Shown here: one piece after another, positions 54,001 through 64,000 of the stretch | How the letters are laid out: each line of letters starts with the position of its first letter | How positions within the stretch are numbered: position 1 is the stretch's first letter | Source: Pseudofabraea citricarpa | Lineage: Eukaryota > Ascomycota > Leotiomycetes > Helotiales > Dermateaceae | DNA length: 64,000 bases | Direction of reading: 5' to 3' | Assembly (NCBI GenBank): GCA_029641185.1 | Contig: JAPWGK010000016.1 | Coordinates: 1-64,000, forward strand | Program-made: the position numbers and the translations under genes | The notes under the pieces: model-generated | Databases searched by the model: none | What the model was told of the DNA's origin: nothing | The model's input: only the letters and a program-made list of their open reading frames with translations

Positions 54001-55610
54001 AAATATATAAATAATTTATTAAGCGAGAACTTCTTACTAGACTTTCTAGGTCTAGTAGAAGATTTAAAACCTTATAATTCTTAAGTTCGTATACGCTTTT
54101 TTAGTTATAAACGAGATATAAAATTATTATTAGATATTACGCTTATAGATTTTAATATATAACTTTATAATATAAGCTTAGTATTAATTATACTTATATA
54201 AAAGGATATCTATAGTTTACTTAATTATAATTACTTTTTAAGAGTAAAGCTAAATTTTATACCTAAAACTATAATCTTTATAAAGGTTTACTTAGAACTT
54301 ATTAAAGGAAAAATAAGCTAGTTAATAAGATTTACTTTTAATCGCCTTACTCTTATTTATAAGATATTCGTCTAATAATATAAGAAAGAAACGTTTACAC
54401 GTAAGCTTTAGATTATAATAAGAGTAAATATTAAGTTAGATATTAACTAGAGATACTAGCTTCCTATTATATACTCCTAGGGATATAAGTAATATAAAAC
54501 TAGAAGATAAAAAAGCGTATAATAATATAAATAATATAAAAGGAGGAACCTTAGCTATAATATTACTCGAACTACTAAGTATATTACTAGGGTCGTGCTT
54601 ATACGATTTTTCTTAGTATATATAATATTATATAATAGAATATATTATAATTTTAAACTAGTTATAATTAGATTCTTAGATTAGCTACAAGTAATAAGCT
54701 AGGGTAAAACTTCGTATAATATTATCTATAAGTAACTAAGTTATTAAATATTATTCTTTTAAGTATAGTTTTTATTATATTATAAAATATCTTATATATC
54801 GTATTATCTAACTAAAGCCTACAAAATAAAGTTATCTAATTTATATTTTACCCTCTTACCTTAATAACTAGGTTAGTTATATACTAGGTTATATCTTATA
54901 AACTAGTTAGCCGCCTTTTTAAAGGTATAATTCTAGCAGGTATAATTATACTAGATTATATAATAAAATTATATTAAATAATATATTAGTTTACTAGTAG
55001 TTCTAATAATAAATATAATAATTAAGTAAGTAAGATAAAAAAAAAGTAAGAAAGAAGTAAGAAAGAAGAAGAGAAATAAAAAAGAATAAGAGAAATAAAA
55101 AAGAAAGTAAGATATATAAGTAGAAACACGAATTATAATAAGTACTAGTTATACTTAAGGTAATATAAGATTATTAATTATAAGCTAAAGATCGAACCTA
55201 GAAATTATTATATAAGCGAGTTATTAGTAATAATAATAATATAGGAAATAAATACTATAATATATAAGTATAAAAGTATAATTACTACGAAGATTTATAT
55301 AAAATACTAGCTATACTTAAGGTAAAGTAAGATCGTATATTATAAGCTATAAATTAAACTAGGAAATTATTATACGTGCGAGTAATTAATAGTAAGAGTA
55401 ATATAAGAAACAAATACTTTAACGTATACGTAAGAAGATATAATAATTATAAAGATTTATAAAGAAAGAGTAAGATACGAAAGAAGAAACGTAATATATA
55501 AAGAAAAGTATAAATATAAGAGAGTAATATTAATAAAAGAAAATAATATTAAGGTTAAGAAGTCGAATCTAAAGTTTATTAAGTAGATATTATAAGCTTA
55601 TAAGTAATAT
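51050..55610 (-). mobile_element. Unknown 4.6-kb repeat family, copy A
   Basis: Matches 56,930-61,850 colinearly and in the same orientation, at an offset of about 5.87 kb on the left and 6.25 kb on the right. Minus-strand translation is the more protein-like: near 53,440-54,010 it reads YIRGNLGLHLSRDILTGLKT, then a long basic/serine-rich disordered stretch (KRKVSPKSKSPKDIL), then an Asn/Asp-rich run. On the minus strand the right end (55,025-55,120) is a pyrimidine-rich tract, as in fungal promoters. A ~172-bp internal repeat (55,144 and 55,316) lies near that end. No RT, transposase or helicase motif was identified, so the class is open; a gag-like protein is possible. Confidence 0.7.
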
Positions 55611-56470
55611 AAAATAATAGGCCGTATTTATTTACTTTATACTTATTTATAGTTATATTACCTTATTTTATAAACTATTATTATATATAATACGTAATAA
55701 AAGCTAAAGCTAGGTAAATAAAATATTACTTTATCTTAGTTATAAGGCTTTTTATTTTATTATATTATAAGTAAACGTAACTATAAACTTATAAAAAGCT
55801 ATCGTATTAGGAGTTTTTACGACTAGTCTTATTATTACCTAGATCTAGTTATAAATATATAATATAATCTAGTACTAGATAAATATATATTTCACGTATA
55901 TATTTGATAATAGCTTATTACTTTCTAAGTATTTATTCTTAATATCCTTATAAATAAAATACTTCTTCTTCCTGTTTATATACTTAGCTAGTAATATAAT
56001 TATTTCTTTATACTTATATAACCTAAAGAAAAGACTTATATATTAGTCGTATTATTCTTTTAAATATATAAAAGAATAATAAATAATTAAGGTAAAAGGT
56101 TAAAAAAGTCGAGGTAAAGCTAAAAGACTAATTAATAATTATATATTTTTATCTAAGAGAATAATAAGATATTATAACCTCTATTACTTTTTTATTATAT
56201 TAAGTTCGAAGATAAAACGATATAAAATTAATAATAATATAAGTATAAGTAATAATATAAAGCTTATCTTTATTTAAATTATACCTAGTAAATATTATAT
56301 CCTAGTTTTAGAGTTATAAATATACTTAGTTATTTATAGTTATCTTACGTACTTATAACTTCTTATATCTTTTCTATCTTCTACTAGCTTTAATTATTTT
56401 ATTATTATTTAAAGAAAGAAAAAAATATAATTTTAGTTAAGAGATAATATAAAAAAAAAGAGAAGAAAAT
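55611..56470. other. Unique RIP DNA between the two repeat copies
   Basis: This stretch has no counterpart after copy B, so the two copies are not one simple tandem duplication of everything between them. No gene was recognised. Confidence 0.45.
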
Positions 56471-56705
56471 AAAGCTACGTTTATTAAATATTTATATCTA
56501 CTAAAATAATACTTTAGTAATAATCTACTTATATTAGATTTTATTTTTTACGTAAGAGAATTTATACTAAAAAACTAGAAGAAATAAAAGATAAAAATAA
56601 AGCTACTTATATTAATTAATTATATCTATTATACTAATAGTTTAATAATAATCTACTTATATTATATTTTACTACTTAAGTAAGGGTAATAGTTACGTTA
56701 AAAAA
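56471..56705. repeat. Tandem duplication, 128-bp unit, two copies
   Basis: aaagctac starts at 56,471 and 56,599; both units hold taataatctacttatatta followed by attttattt/attttacta and a taag-rich end. Divergence is mostly by transitions. Confidence 0.75.
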
Positions 56706-56929
56706 GAAAAGAGAAAAACTTAATAATTATTCGAATATTTTTGATTTATTATCTAATCTCTTAAGATATCTAAATTATTTAACTTAAACTTACTCTAATT
56801 ATAAAGAACTACTAAGTATATATATTTTAAATATTACGTTTTATTTTATATAATTATCTCCTTCTAAGTACTTAGATTTATTAAGATTATAATATTTTAC
56901 TCTTATTAGTATCTAAAATAATATCTTAT

Positions 56930-59900
56930 ACTTATTCTTCCTTTTATTCCTTTTAAAGGGCTTCTTTTATTATAAGCGTATTACTTATAATAAAAACTTA
57001 GTTGCCTAAAGAAGCGCGATTTATTTATTAACGTATAATAATCTCCTCTAAAAGATTAATCGGGTTATAAAAGAGTATATAATAAATATTATTAAGTTAG
57101 TTATAATATTATACGCGTCTAAAAGCCTAGTATTATACTTATATAATCTAGGCTAACTCGAATATTATAATAGTTAAAGTACGTATAAGAGTTAGAGATA
57201 TTTTATATATTTTTATAGTTGAAATTAAGACTTATACTTCGAATATATCTAGGTTTTTAGGGATAATAAGAAAGTTAGGTTCGAGTACTTATAACTAGAA
57301 TAAGTTTTTTCGTTTTAGTATTATAATTAAATTATAAAAAAGTATAAAGCGAACTTTAGAATATTTTTAAAAATACTAGTAAAATATTATTAGTTTAATA
57401 TAATAATATTTATATAATAGATAACTTATATATTATAAGGTAAGAGCTATAACTAGGGTATATATAAAGAGGAGAAACTTTAGTAGGCGATCTAGACGGA
57501 TTTTAGCCTTAAGTATAATTTTACTTTAGATAAGTTCTTATATCTTTGTTTATTTGTTATTACTTACTATTATCTATATAAAATCTTCCTAGAAGTAAGA
57601 AGCTTTTATATTATTATATTACTTATTATCTCTAAAGCCTTTTACTCTTAAATCTAGGTCTAGATTTTATATTATAAGAATAATTACCTCTAGAAACAAG
57701 CTACTAATAAATACTAGTAATATATATATATTCTTAGTAATTTTATTTATATTAATCTAGGGTTATATCTTCTTTTTTTTAGATTAATTTTATTATATTA
57801 TTATCTTAATATACGCGATCTCTAATAATTACTTAAATATATAACCTAAATTTATAATAAGTAAAATCTATTACTTATATATAAGATACTTTATATACTT
57901 CTTATAAAGGGAGGGGAGATTTATAATCTTATACCTAAAGAACTTAGAATTTTCCTTTTATTAGATTATAATTAAAAGTAATATAATAATTAGCGTATAA
58001 GCTATTATTAGTTTATTACGCGCGCTTACGTTTATACCCTTAATAAGCGACTTATACGTAGCGCTTACTAACTTTAATTATAATACTTAAGACTTATATA
58101 TAAGATATATCTTATTCTCTTAATCTAGAATAATAAGATATTAGATATAACCCTAAAAATCAAGTAAGAACTTCTTAAATAAAATATTACTTAGAGCGAT
58201 TTTAAGCGGTTTATTTTTATTATAAATAAGGTTTTTAAAAAAACGCGATATAATCGTATTTATCTTATACTCTTTATAATACTTGTCTTATATAAGAAGC
58301 CTAAATATAATATCTAATTTAGAAACAAGCGATTTATCTTTTTTAATTATATACTAAAAAGAAATTAAAATATAATTCTCTAGGTATCTAAATATAATAA
58401 TAAATAAGAAGCGTTCGGATCTATTAGGTACGAAATTATTATTATTATTTAAATACTAGACGAAATAATATTTCTTTATAGGTATAATAAGAGATTTATA
58501 ATTATTATAATAAATAAATATCTTAAGACTAAGTAATTTATTAGTAGTATCTATAAACTTCGTAGCCTTATTAACCTAAGTTTATATAGTTATAACTAGG
58601 CTAATAACTAATACTAGACCCTAAGGTTATATTTTTAACTTATTATATATAATTTAGTAAGCTAAGCTTCCCTTAATATAAGTATACTAAAATAACTATT
58701 TAGATTATAAGAGATAATAAGTATTAGGTAGTTATAATTTATTAAGATAATTATATACTTTAGTCTTAGACTTTTCCTTCTTATAGATATTATCTTTTAT
58801 TAGGGTAATAATTCGTATATATATAAATACTCCTAAGATCTTAATTATCTTACTAATACTAGGATTATCTGCTAAAAACTTATTATAAGGGGTATTATAC
58901 TTAGGAAGAACTTAGGTAAAAAGTTATATTATAGCGTATACTTAATATAAGTATATACTTATTTTTATATTATAAATCTTAATTATATCTTTAAGTAATA
59001 TTTTTTACTTATCTATTACTAAGAAGAATTAATATACTATTAATTATAGCTTCGCTTTTATTTACTCGAGTTAAGGATTTCTTATAATATCTTTTAGACT
59101 AATAAATTAATATTAATATCCTATTAATATATTAAAGTATTACTTAGGTTTTATCTACTAATTAACTCGCTCCTTATAAGTTAACTCGTTTATTTTACTT
59201 TTACTTTAGTTATTATTATTATTATTATCTTAGAGATTATTATCTAGTTATAAGTTAGGATTTTTACCTAAGCTAGGTCCTTTAGCTAGATTATTATTAT
59301 TATATTTACTATTATTCTTATTATTACTTAAGCTATTATTAGACTTATTACTAAGATTCTTTTCCCTTCTAGGATAAGAATCCTAAATTTTCTTCTTAGT
59401 ATTACTAGATTTTAATTACTTACTCTTAGGAGTACTAGGAGAATAATATAATAATAATATATTAGGATTAGTATACTTCTTACTAGTAATAATACCTTTA
59501 GAGTTATAACTAGATTTAATAGTTTTCTCTCTAGTTATAATATCGTTCTTAGGTTATAAGATATCTTTAGGGCTCTTAAACTTAGGAGATATCTTACGTT
59601 TATTTAAGTCGTCTTTAGAATCTAAATAATACTAGTTTTTTTTAGTATAATTATAATATCTAAAACGTATACTAAGAGGCTCGTCTAAGTTAAAGCTAGA
59701 TTTTTCAGATATTTTATTAGGCTCTTAAGTCTTTAGACTAATACCTTAATATTAGATTATAATACGACTATAATATCTAGAGCGTATACTAAGAGGCTCG
59801 TCCGAGTTAAAGCTAAATTCTTTAGATATTTTATTAGGCTCTTAAGTCTTTAGACTAATACCTTAATATTAGATTATAATATAACTATAATATCTAGAGC

Positions 59901-61850
59901 GTATACTAAGAGGTATATCTAAGTTAATACTAAAGTCTTTAGATACTTTATTAGGCTCTATTATTTTTAGCCTAGTATCTTAATATTAGTCTAGTATATT
60001 ATTAGTCTCTAAGCCGGTTAATATATTCTTAGATAAGTATAATCCTAAGTTACCTCTTATATACGAATTCCTTATATAACTACTTAGAAGTAATATCTAA
60101 GGTAGCTTTATAATTATAAAAGATATAATTAATTTAATAACCGAGAAGTTCTTACTAAACTTACTAGGTCTAGTAAGAGATTTAAAGCCTTACGATTTAT
60201 ATATCCGCGTACGCTTTTTTTATTATATATAAAATATAAAATTATACTTAGATATTATAGCTATAGATTTTAATATATAACTTTATAGTATAAGCTTAAT
60301 ATTTATTATAATAATATATAAGGATATTTATAGTTTACCTAATTATAATTACTTTTTAAGAGTAAAGCGAAACTCCTATATATTCCTAATTATTATCTTA
60401 GTAAAATCCGGTTAATAGTATATTATATTATAATAATTTATATTATACCTAAAACTACGATCTTTATAAAGATCTACTTAGAACTTATTAAAAGAGAAAT
60501 AAGCTAGTTAATAAAACTTACCTTTAATCGCCTTACTTTTATTTATAAGATATTTGTCTAGTAACGTAAGAAAGAAACGTTTATATATAAGCTCTAGATT
60601 ATAATAAGAATAAATATTAAGTTAGATATTAATAAAAGATATAAGCTTCTTATTATATACTTCTAAAGATATAAGTATTATAAAACTAGGAAATAAAAAC
60701 GTATATAATAGTATAAATAAAATAAAAGGAGAGAGCCTAGCTATAATATTACTAGGACTACTAATTATAATACTAGGGTTATATTTACGCGTTTTTTCTT
60801 AGAGTATATAATATTATATAATAGAATATATTATAGTCTTAAACTAGTTATAGTTAGATATACGAATTATATACTATTAATAGTCTTAGGTAAAGGTTTA
60901 TATAATATTATTAATAAGTAACCGAGCTTAGTTCTTTTTCTTAATAGTAGATATTATTATATCTTTATTATTTAAGCTATTAAATATTATCTTTCTAAGT
61001 ATAATCTTAATCGTATTATAAAATACCTTATATATTATATTATCTAATAAGAGTCTATAAAATAAAGCTATCTAGTTTATATTTTAACCTCTTATTATAA
61101 TAACCAGATTAGTTATATACTAGGCTATATCTTATAAACTAGTTAGCCCCCCCTACAAAGATATAATTATAATAGGTATAATTATAATAAATTATATAAC
61201 AAAGTTATATTAAATAAAATATTAGTTTACTAGTAATTCTAATAGAAAATATAATAATTAAGTAAGTAAGATAGGGAAAAAGTAAAAAAGAAGTAAAATA
61301 AAAGAGAAGTAAATAAGAGAAAAGTAAAAGAGATATAAGGAAGTAAAAAAGAAGGGAAGATATATAATTAAAAGTACGAATCGTAAAAATTACTAGCTAA
61401 TTATAAGATATTATAAGATTATTAAGCGTAAGCTAAATATTAAAAGCGTAATTTCTTACGCGCGCGTGTTATTAGTAGTAATAATAAAGTAAAGAATAAA
61501 TCTTATAATATATAAGTATAAAGATATAATAGCTATAAAGATCTATATAAAATACTAGTTATACTTAAGTTATACTAAGATTAACTACTATAAACTAAAG
61601 ATTAGACTTAGAAATTATTACGCGTGCGAGTAATTAATAGTAATAGTAAAATAAGAAATAAATATTATAATATACGCGTATAAATATATAATAGTTATAA
61701 AGAGATATAAAGAAAAAGTAAGATACGAAGGAAGAAACGTAATACGTAAAGTTAAGTATAAATAAAAGAGGGTAATATTAATAAAAGAAGATAATATTAA
61801 GGTTAAGAAGTCGAACCTAAAGTTTAATAAGTAGATATTATATACGATAG
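56930..61850 (-). mobile_element. Unknown 4.9-kb repeat family, copy B
   Basis: Head-to-tail partner of copy A, longer by about 360 bp. The extra length comes mainly from two additional 117-bp units (59,652-60,002) and an insertion near 60,377-60,447. Minus-strand frames again show the YIRGNLGLYLSKNILTGLET segment (about 60,000-60,080) and the KRKISPKFKSPKDIL-type stretch. The pyrimidine tract on the minus strand lies at 61,262-61,350, and the internal end repeat at 61,392 and 61,554. Homology with A stops near 61,850. The product is unknown. Confidence 0.7.
59652..60002 (-). repeat. In-frame tandem repeat, 117-bp unit, three copies, in copy B only
   Basis: aagaggctcg-type words lie at 59,674, 59,791 and 59,908, steps of exactly 117 bp (39 codons). 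On the minus strand each unit gives a segment like EPNKIS-KEFSFNSDEPLSIRS. Copy A holds a single unit at about 53,770-53,890. The length, divisible by three, and the expansion in one copy suggest that it grew while the frame was still coding. Confidence 0.85.
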
Positions 61851-62469
61851 TAATAATTATATAAGATTAATAGGACTACCTACGAAACCTAAGGCCTAAA
61901 ATTAAATCGTAAAGTTAGCTAAATAATACCCCTAGTATTAACCCTTAAGATAATAGTAGAATTAATATTAATAATACTAGAGGTTTAAATTAGTAAAAGA
62001 TAATATAAATTTAGCGATTTATATTATAAAAATAAAATATAAGATAATACGATTCGAGTATCTTTTATAATAATATATAAAACTCCTAATACTAGCTTAT
62101 TTATTTATTTATACGACTAAAATATTATTAGTAGAATAATTACTTAATCCCTAATATAAGTTAAGAATTATAAGAAATAAAATTATATCTAAGCTAAGGT
62201 ATTATAAAGTATAAGGTTTATTAACCGCTTTCGTATAAGTTTATTACTAATATAAAGGATACTAGTAATAGGTTACGATTAATAATTATAATACTAAAAA
62301 TATAAGGAAGTTTATAGTTATACTTAGAATTATAAAATCTAATCTTAATAACCTAGTATTAAACTAATAATATAATATATTAGGAATTATATTTATAATA
62401 AGCGGCTTAGTTATAGATTAAGAAGCTTTAGCGTAAGTAATACCTAAAATTAGTAACTTAGATATTACT
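61851..62469. other. RIP DNA, nothing recognised
   Basis: There is no gene or repeat; it differs from the flank of copy A. Confidence 0.45.
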
Positions 62470-63275
62470 TTTAGTCTAACTAGTTATTATATCTACTAGT
62501 TTTTATTACTTAGTTTAACCTCTTACTTTTATAATTACTTTTAACTATATATTATAACTACTTATCTTAATTACTTATTTTAATTACTTATCTTAACTAG
62601 CTATTTTAGCTACGTATTTTAATCGCCTACTATAACCGGCTATTATAACTAGTAATTTAAACTACCTAGTTCGACCGCTTGTTTTAATTATTACTATTAA
62701 CTATTTATTTTAACCGCTTACCTTAAATAATTATATTAACTACTTATTCTAGCAGCTTATTCTAACTAGTTATATAATATACGATTAGCGATTTTAACTA
62801 GCGATTTTAATTACTTATTCTACTTACTTTACCTAGATATTATAACTAGTAATATTAACTACTTAGTCCGACCGCTTACTTTAACTATTACTTTTAATTA
62901 CTTATTCTAACCGCTTACCTTATATTCTAGCTACCTATTATAACTAGCTATTATAACTAGTAATATTAACTACCTAGTTTGACCGCTTGCTTTAACTATT
63001 ACTTTTAATTACTTATTCTAACTATTAACCTTAGATAATTATTTTAACTACTTATTCTAGCTATTTATTATAACTAGCTATTATAACCGGTAATATTAAC
63101 TATCTAGTTCGACCGCTCGTTTTAACTATTACTTTTAACTACTTATTTTAACTACTTATTCTAGCTACCTACTTTAACTAAATATTATAACTAATAATTA
63201 TAACTACTTAGTCCGACCGCTTACTTAAATTATTACTTTTAATTACTCGCTTTAACTAGCTATATAATATAATAA
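62470..63275. repeat. 13-bp minisatellite, locus 4, with higher-order structure
   Basis: Same motif and orientation as 1,965-2,775 (ttattttaactacttatt, taactagctattataact). The landmark gaccgctt recurs at 62,673, 62,870, 62,981, 63,111 and 63,215; two of the intervals, 130 and 104 bp, are multiples of 13. Several CpG (cgaccgctt, aaccgg) persist. No coding frame fits. Confidence 0.85.
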
Positions 63276-63910
63276 TTAGTAATATAGAAATTATATATTA
63301 TAAAAGCTTATTTTAACTACTAATTCTATATAAAAGTAAAAAATATTTTTTATATTATATATATTAATTAAAAAAATTTATTACTACGATTATTCCCTTT
63401 ATATCTAAACTCTATCGTAACCTTTATTATAGTTTCTATTATTAACTTTATTATTATTTATCTTTTTTTTATTTCCTCTCTTTTACTAACTTTAGGTCTA
63501 ATTTAGGGCTTCCTTAAATCTAGTACGATTTTAATCCTTCTAAGAAGCCTTATAATACGAAGTATTACCCCTATAATATATTATAAAAGAAGTAACAGGT
63601 TTATATATATACTTTCGAATATATACTTATTATTTAACTATTTAATATAATATATAATATTAACCTTTTATAATCTTTTATCCTCTTAAGGCCCTACTTA
63701 TATCTTATAATAAGGTAAAACCTAAAAAACCTACTAGTTATATACCTCGCAAAGCCTTACTTTTTACCTTATTTCTTTGTCCTAAAAAGGGAATATTTTA
63801 TTTTAGGCGATTATTAAAAGTTATAATCTTATATATATAATACTTAGGGGAGAATAAAAATAAGAGGGGTAAGTTAAATTTTTATAAGGATTCGAATAAT
63901 ATAAGTCTTA
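63276..63910. other. RIP DNA leading to the block edge
   Basis: No gene was recognised. GC rises slightly in the last 300 bases (agggg, gcgatt words), consistent with approach to the boundary. Confidence 0.45.
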
Positions 63911-64000
63911 ATTTTGTGGTATTATTTGTTATAAAGATATTTGATATCCGAATAAATACCCCCTCGAAAAAAAGTTGAAAAAGTATAACTTCGGTTTTTA
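63911..64000. other. Edge of the RIP block
   Basis: From 63,911 on, TpG reappears: five in about 90 bases (two in ttttgtgg, then ttgtt, ttgat, ttgaa), compared with near zero in the preceding hundreds of bases. This suggests that unmutated, single-copy DNA begins here and that a gene may lie just beyond the window. The piece is too short to show a gene. Confidence 0.6.

Larger units (their letters stand above)
1..63910. other. RIP-mutated, gene-free AT-rich block
   Basis: CpA and TpG are almost absent on both strands: the first 600 bases hold only two CpA and no TpG, while ApC, GpT and CpT are common and CpG survives. TpA is in great excess, and GC is roughly 20-25% by eye. This is the fingerprint of repeat-induced point mutation, in which duplicated DNA suffers C-to-T change at CpA before meiosis in Pezizomycotina fungi. 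As a result ATG and TGA vanish and CAA, CAG and TGG codons become TAA or TAG, so no intact gene is expected or seen. On the + strand I could spot ATG only at 62, 13,643, 33,791, 36,994 and 39,652. Such DNA is usually heterochromatic and cytosine-methylated; that part is inference. Confidence 0.96.

Noticed and set aside
51050..61850. LTR pair at 51,050-51,600 and 56,930-57,500 flanking one element
   Set aside because: The similarity continues across the whole 4.6 kb, so these are two copies of a larger unit and not LTRs of one element.
51050..61850. Starship captain (DUF3435 tyrosine recombinase) in the unknown repeat
   Set aside because: I looked for the R-x-R-Y type active-site context on the minus strand and found no convincing match; the readable parts are mostly low complexity.
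1..63910. Mitochondrial or plastid DNA, suggested by the very low GC
   Set aside because: The specific CpA/TpG loss with CpG retained, the decayed Helitron and chromovirus, and the absence of rRNA, tRNA or respiratory genes fit RIP-mutated nuclear DNA.
1..63910. Open reading frames read with an alternative code in which TAA/TAG are glutamine (ciliate-like)
   Set aside because: Reading TAA/TAG as Gln does improve translation, but this is because RIP turns CAA/CAG into TAA/TAG. Catalytic residues are lost too (YLNN in RT, Tyr for His in Rep), and ATG is missing, so the frames are dead rather than recoded.

Overview
The window is one long stretch of AT-rich, gene-free DNA from a filamentous ascomycete fungus, almost certainly a Pezizomycotina species with very active repeat-induced point mutation (RIP). 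The dinucleotides CpA and TpG are nearly absent from base 1 to about 63,910, while ApC, GpT, CpT and CpG persist and TpA is in great excess. This pattern is the signature of C-to-T change at CpA on both strands. It also removes ATG, TGA, CAA, CAG and TGG, so no intact reading frame exists: I saw only five ATG on the + strand, and TAA/TAG stops are everywhere. I found no intact protein gene, tRNA, rRNA or CRISPR array.

Two transposons can still be identified through the decay. (1) A complete Ty3/Gypsy chromovirus with both LTRs lies at about 36,995-44,156 (+ strand): gag, protease end, reverse transcriptase, RNase H, HHCC integrase, chromodomain, then a polypurine tract just before the 3' LTR. 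(2) A Helitron relic lies at about 26,250-30,300 (- strand): a Rep (HUH) domain followed by a PIF1-type helicase, with most helicase motifs readable.

The other large structure is a 4.5-4.9 kb repeat family of unknown class, present as two head-to-tail copies (about 51,050-55,610 and 56,930-61,850). It most plausibly codes on the - strand. A further - strand relic of unknown identity (about 15,000-20,400) carries a 20-codon repeat.

The rest is tandem and dispersed repeats: arrays with periods of about 196, 13, 224, 97, 88, 60, 84, 129, 133, 126, 128 and 117 bp. A 13-bp minisatellite family recurs at four loci, in both orientations, and probably underlies the 88-bp array. A short dispersed element has three copies (25.0, 36.1 and 49.0 kb).

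Layout: 0-15 kb, tandem arrays and unassigned RIP DNA; 15-20.4 kb, unassigned - strand relic; 20.4-26 kb, short arrays; 26-30.3 kb, Helitron; 30-37 kb, unassigned DNA and minisatellite; 37-44.2 kb, Gypsy element; 44-51 kb, unassigned DNA and small repeats; 51-62 kb, unknown family; 62.5-63.3 kb, minisatellite; last ~90 bp, recovery of TpG, which marks the edge of the RIP block. The genes do not work together: all are dead. The block behaves as a transposon graveyard, such as an AT-isochore, subtelomere or regional centromere. I see no support for a novel working system here.
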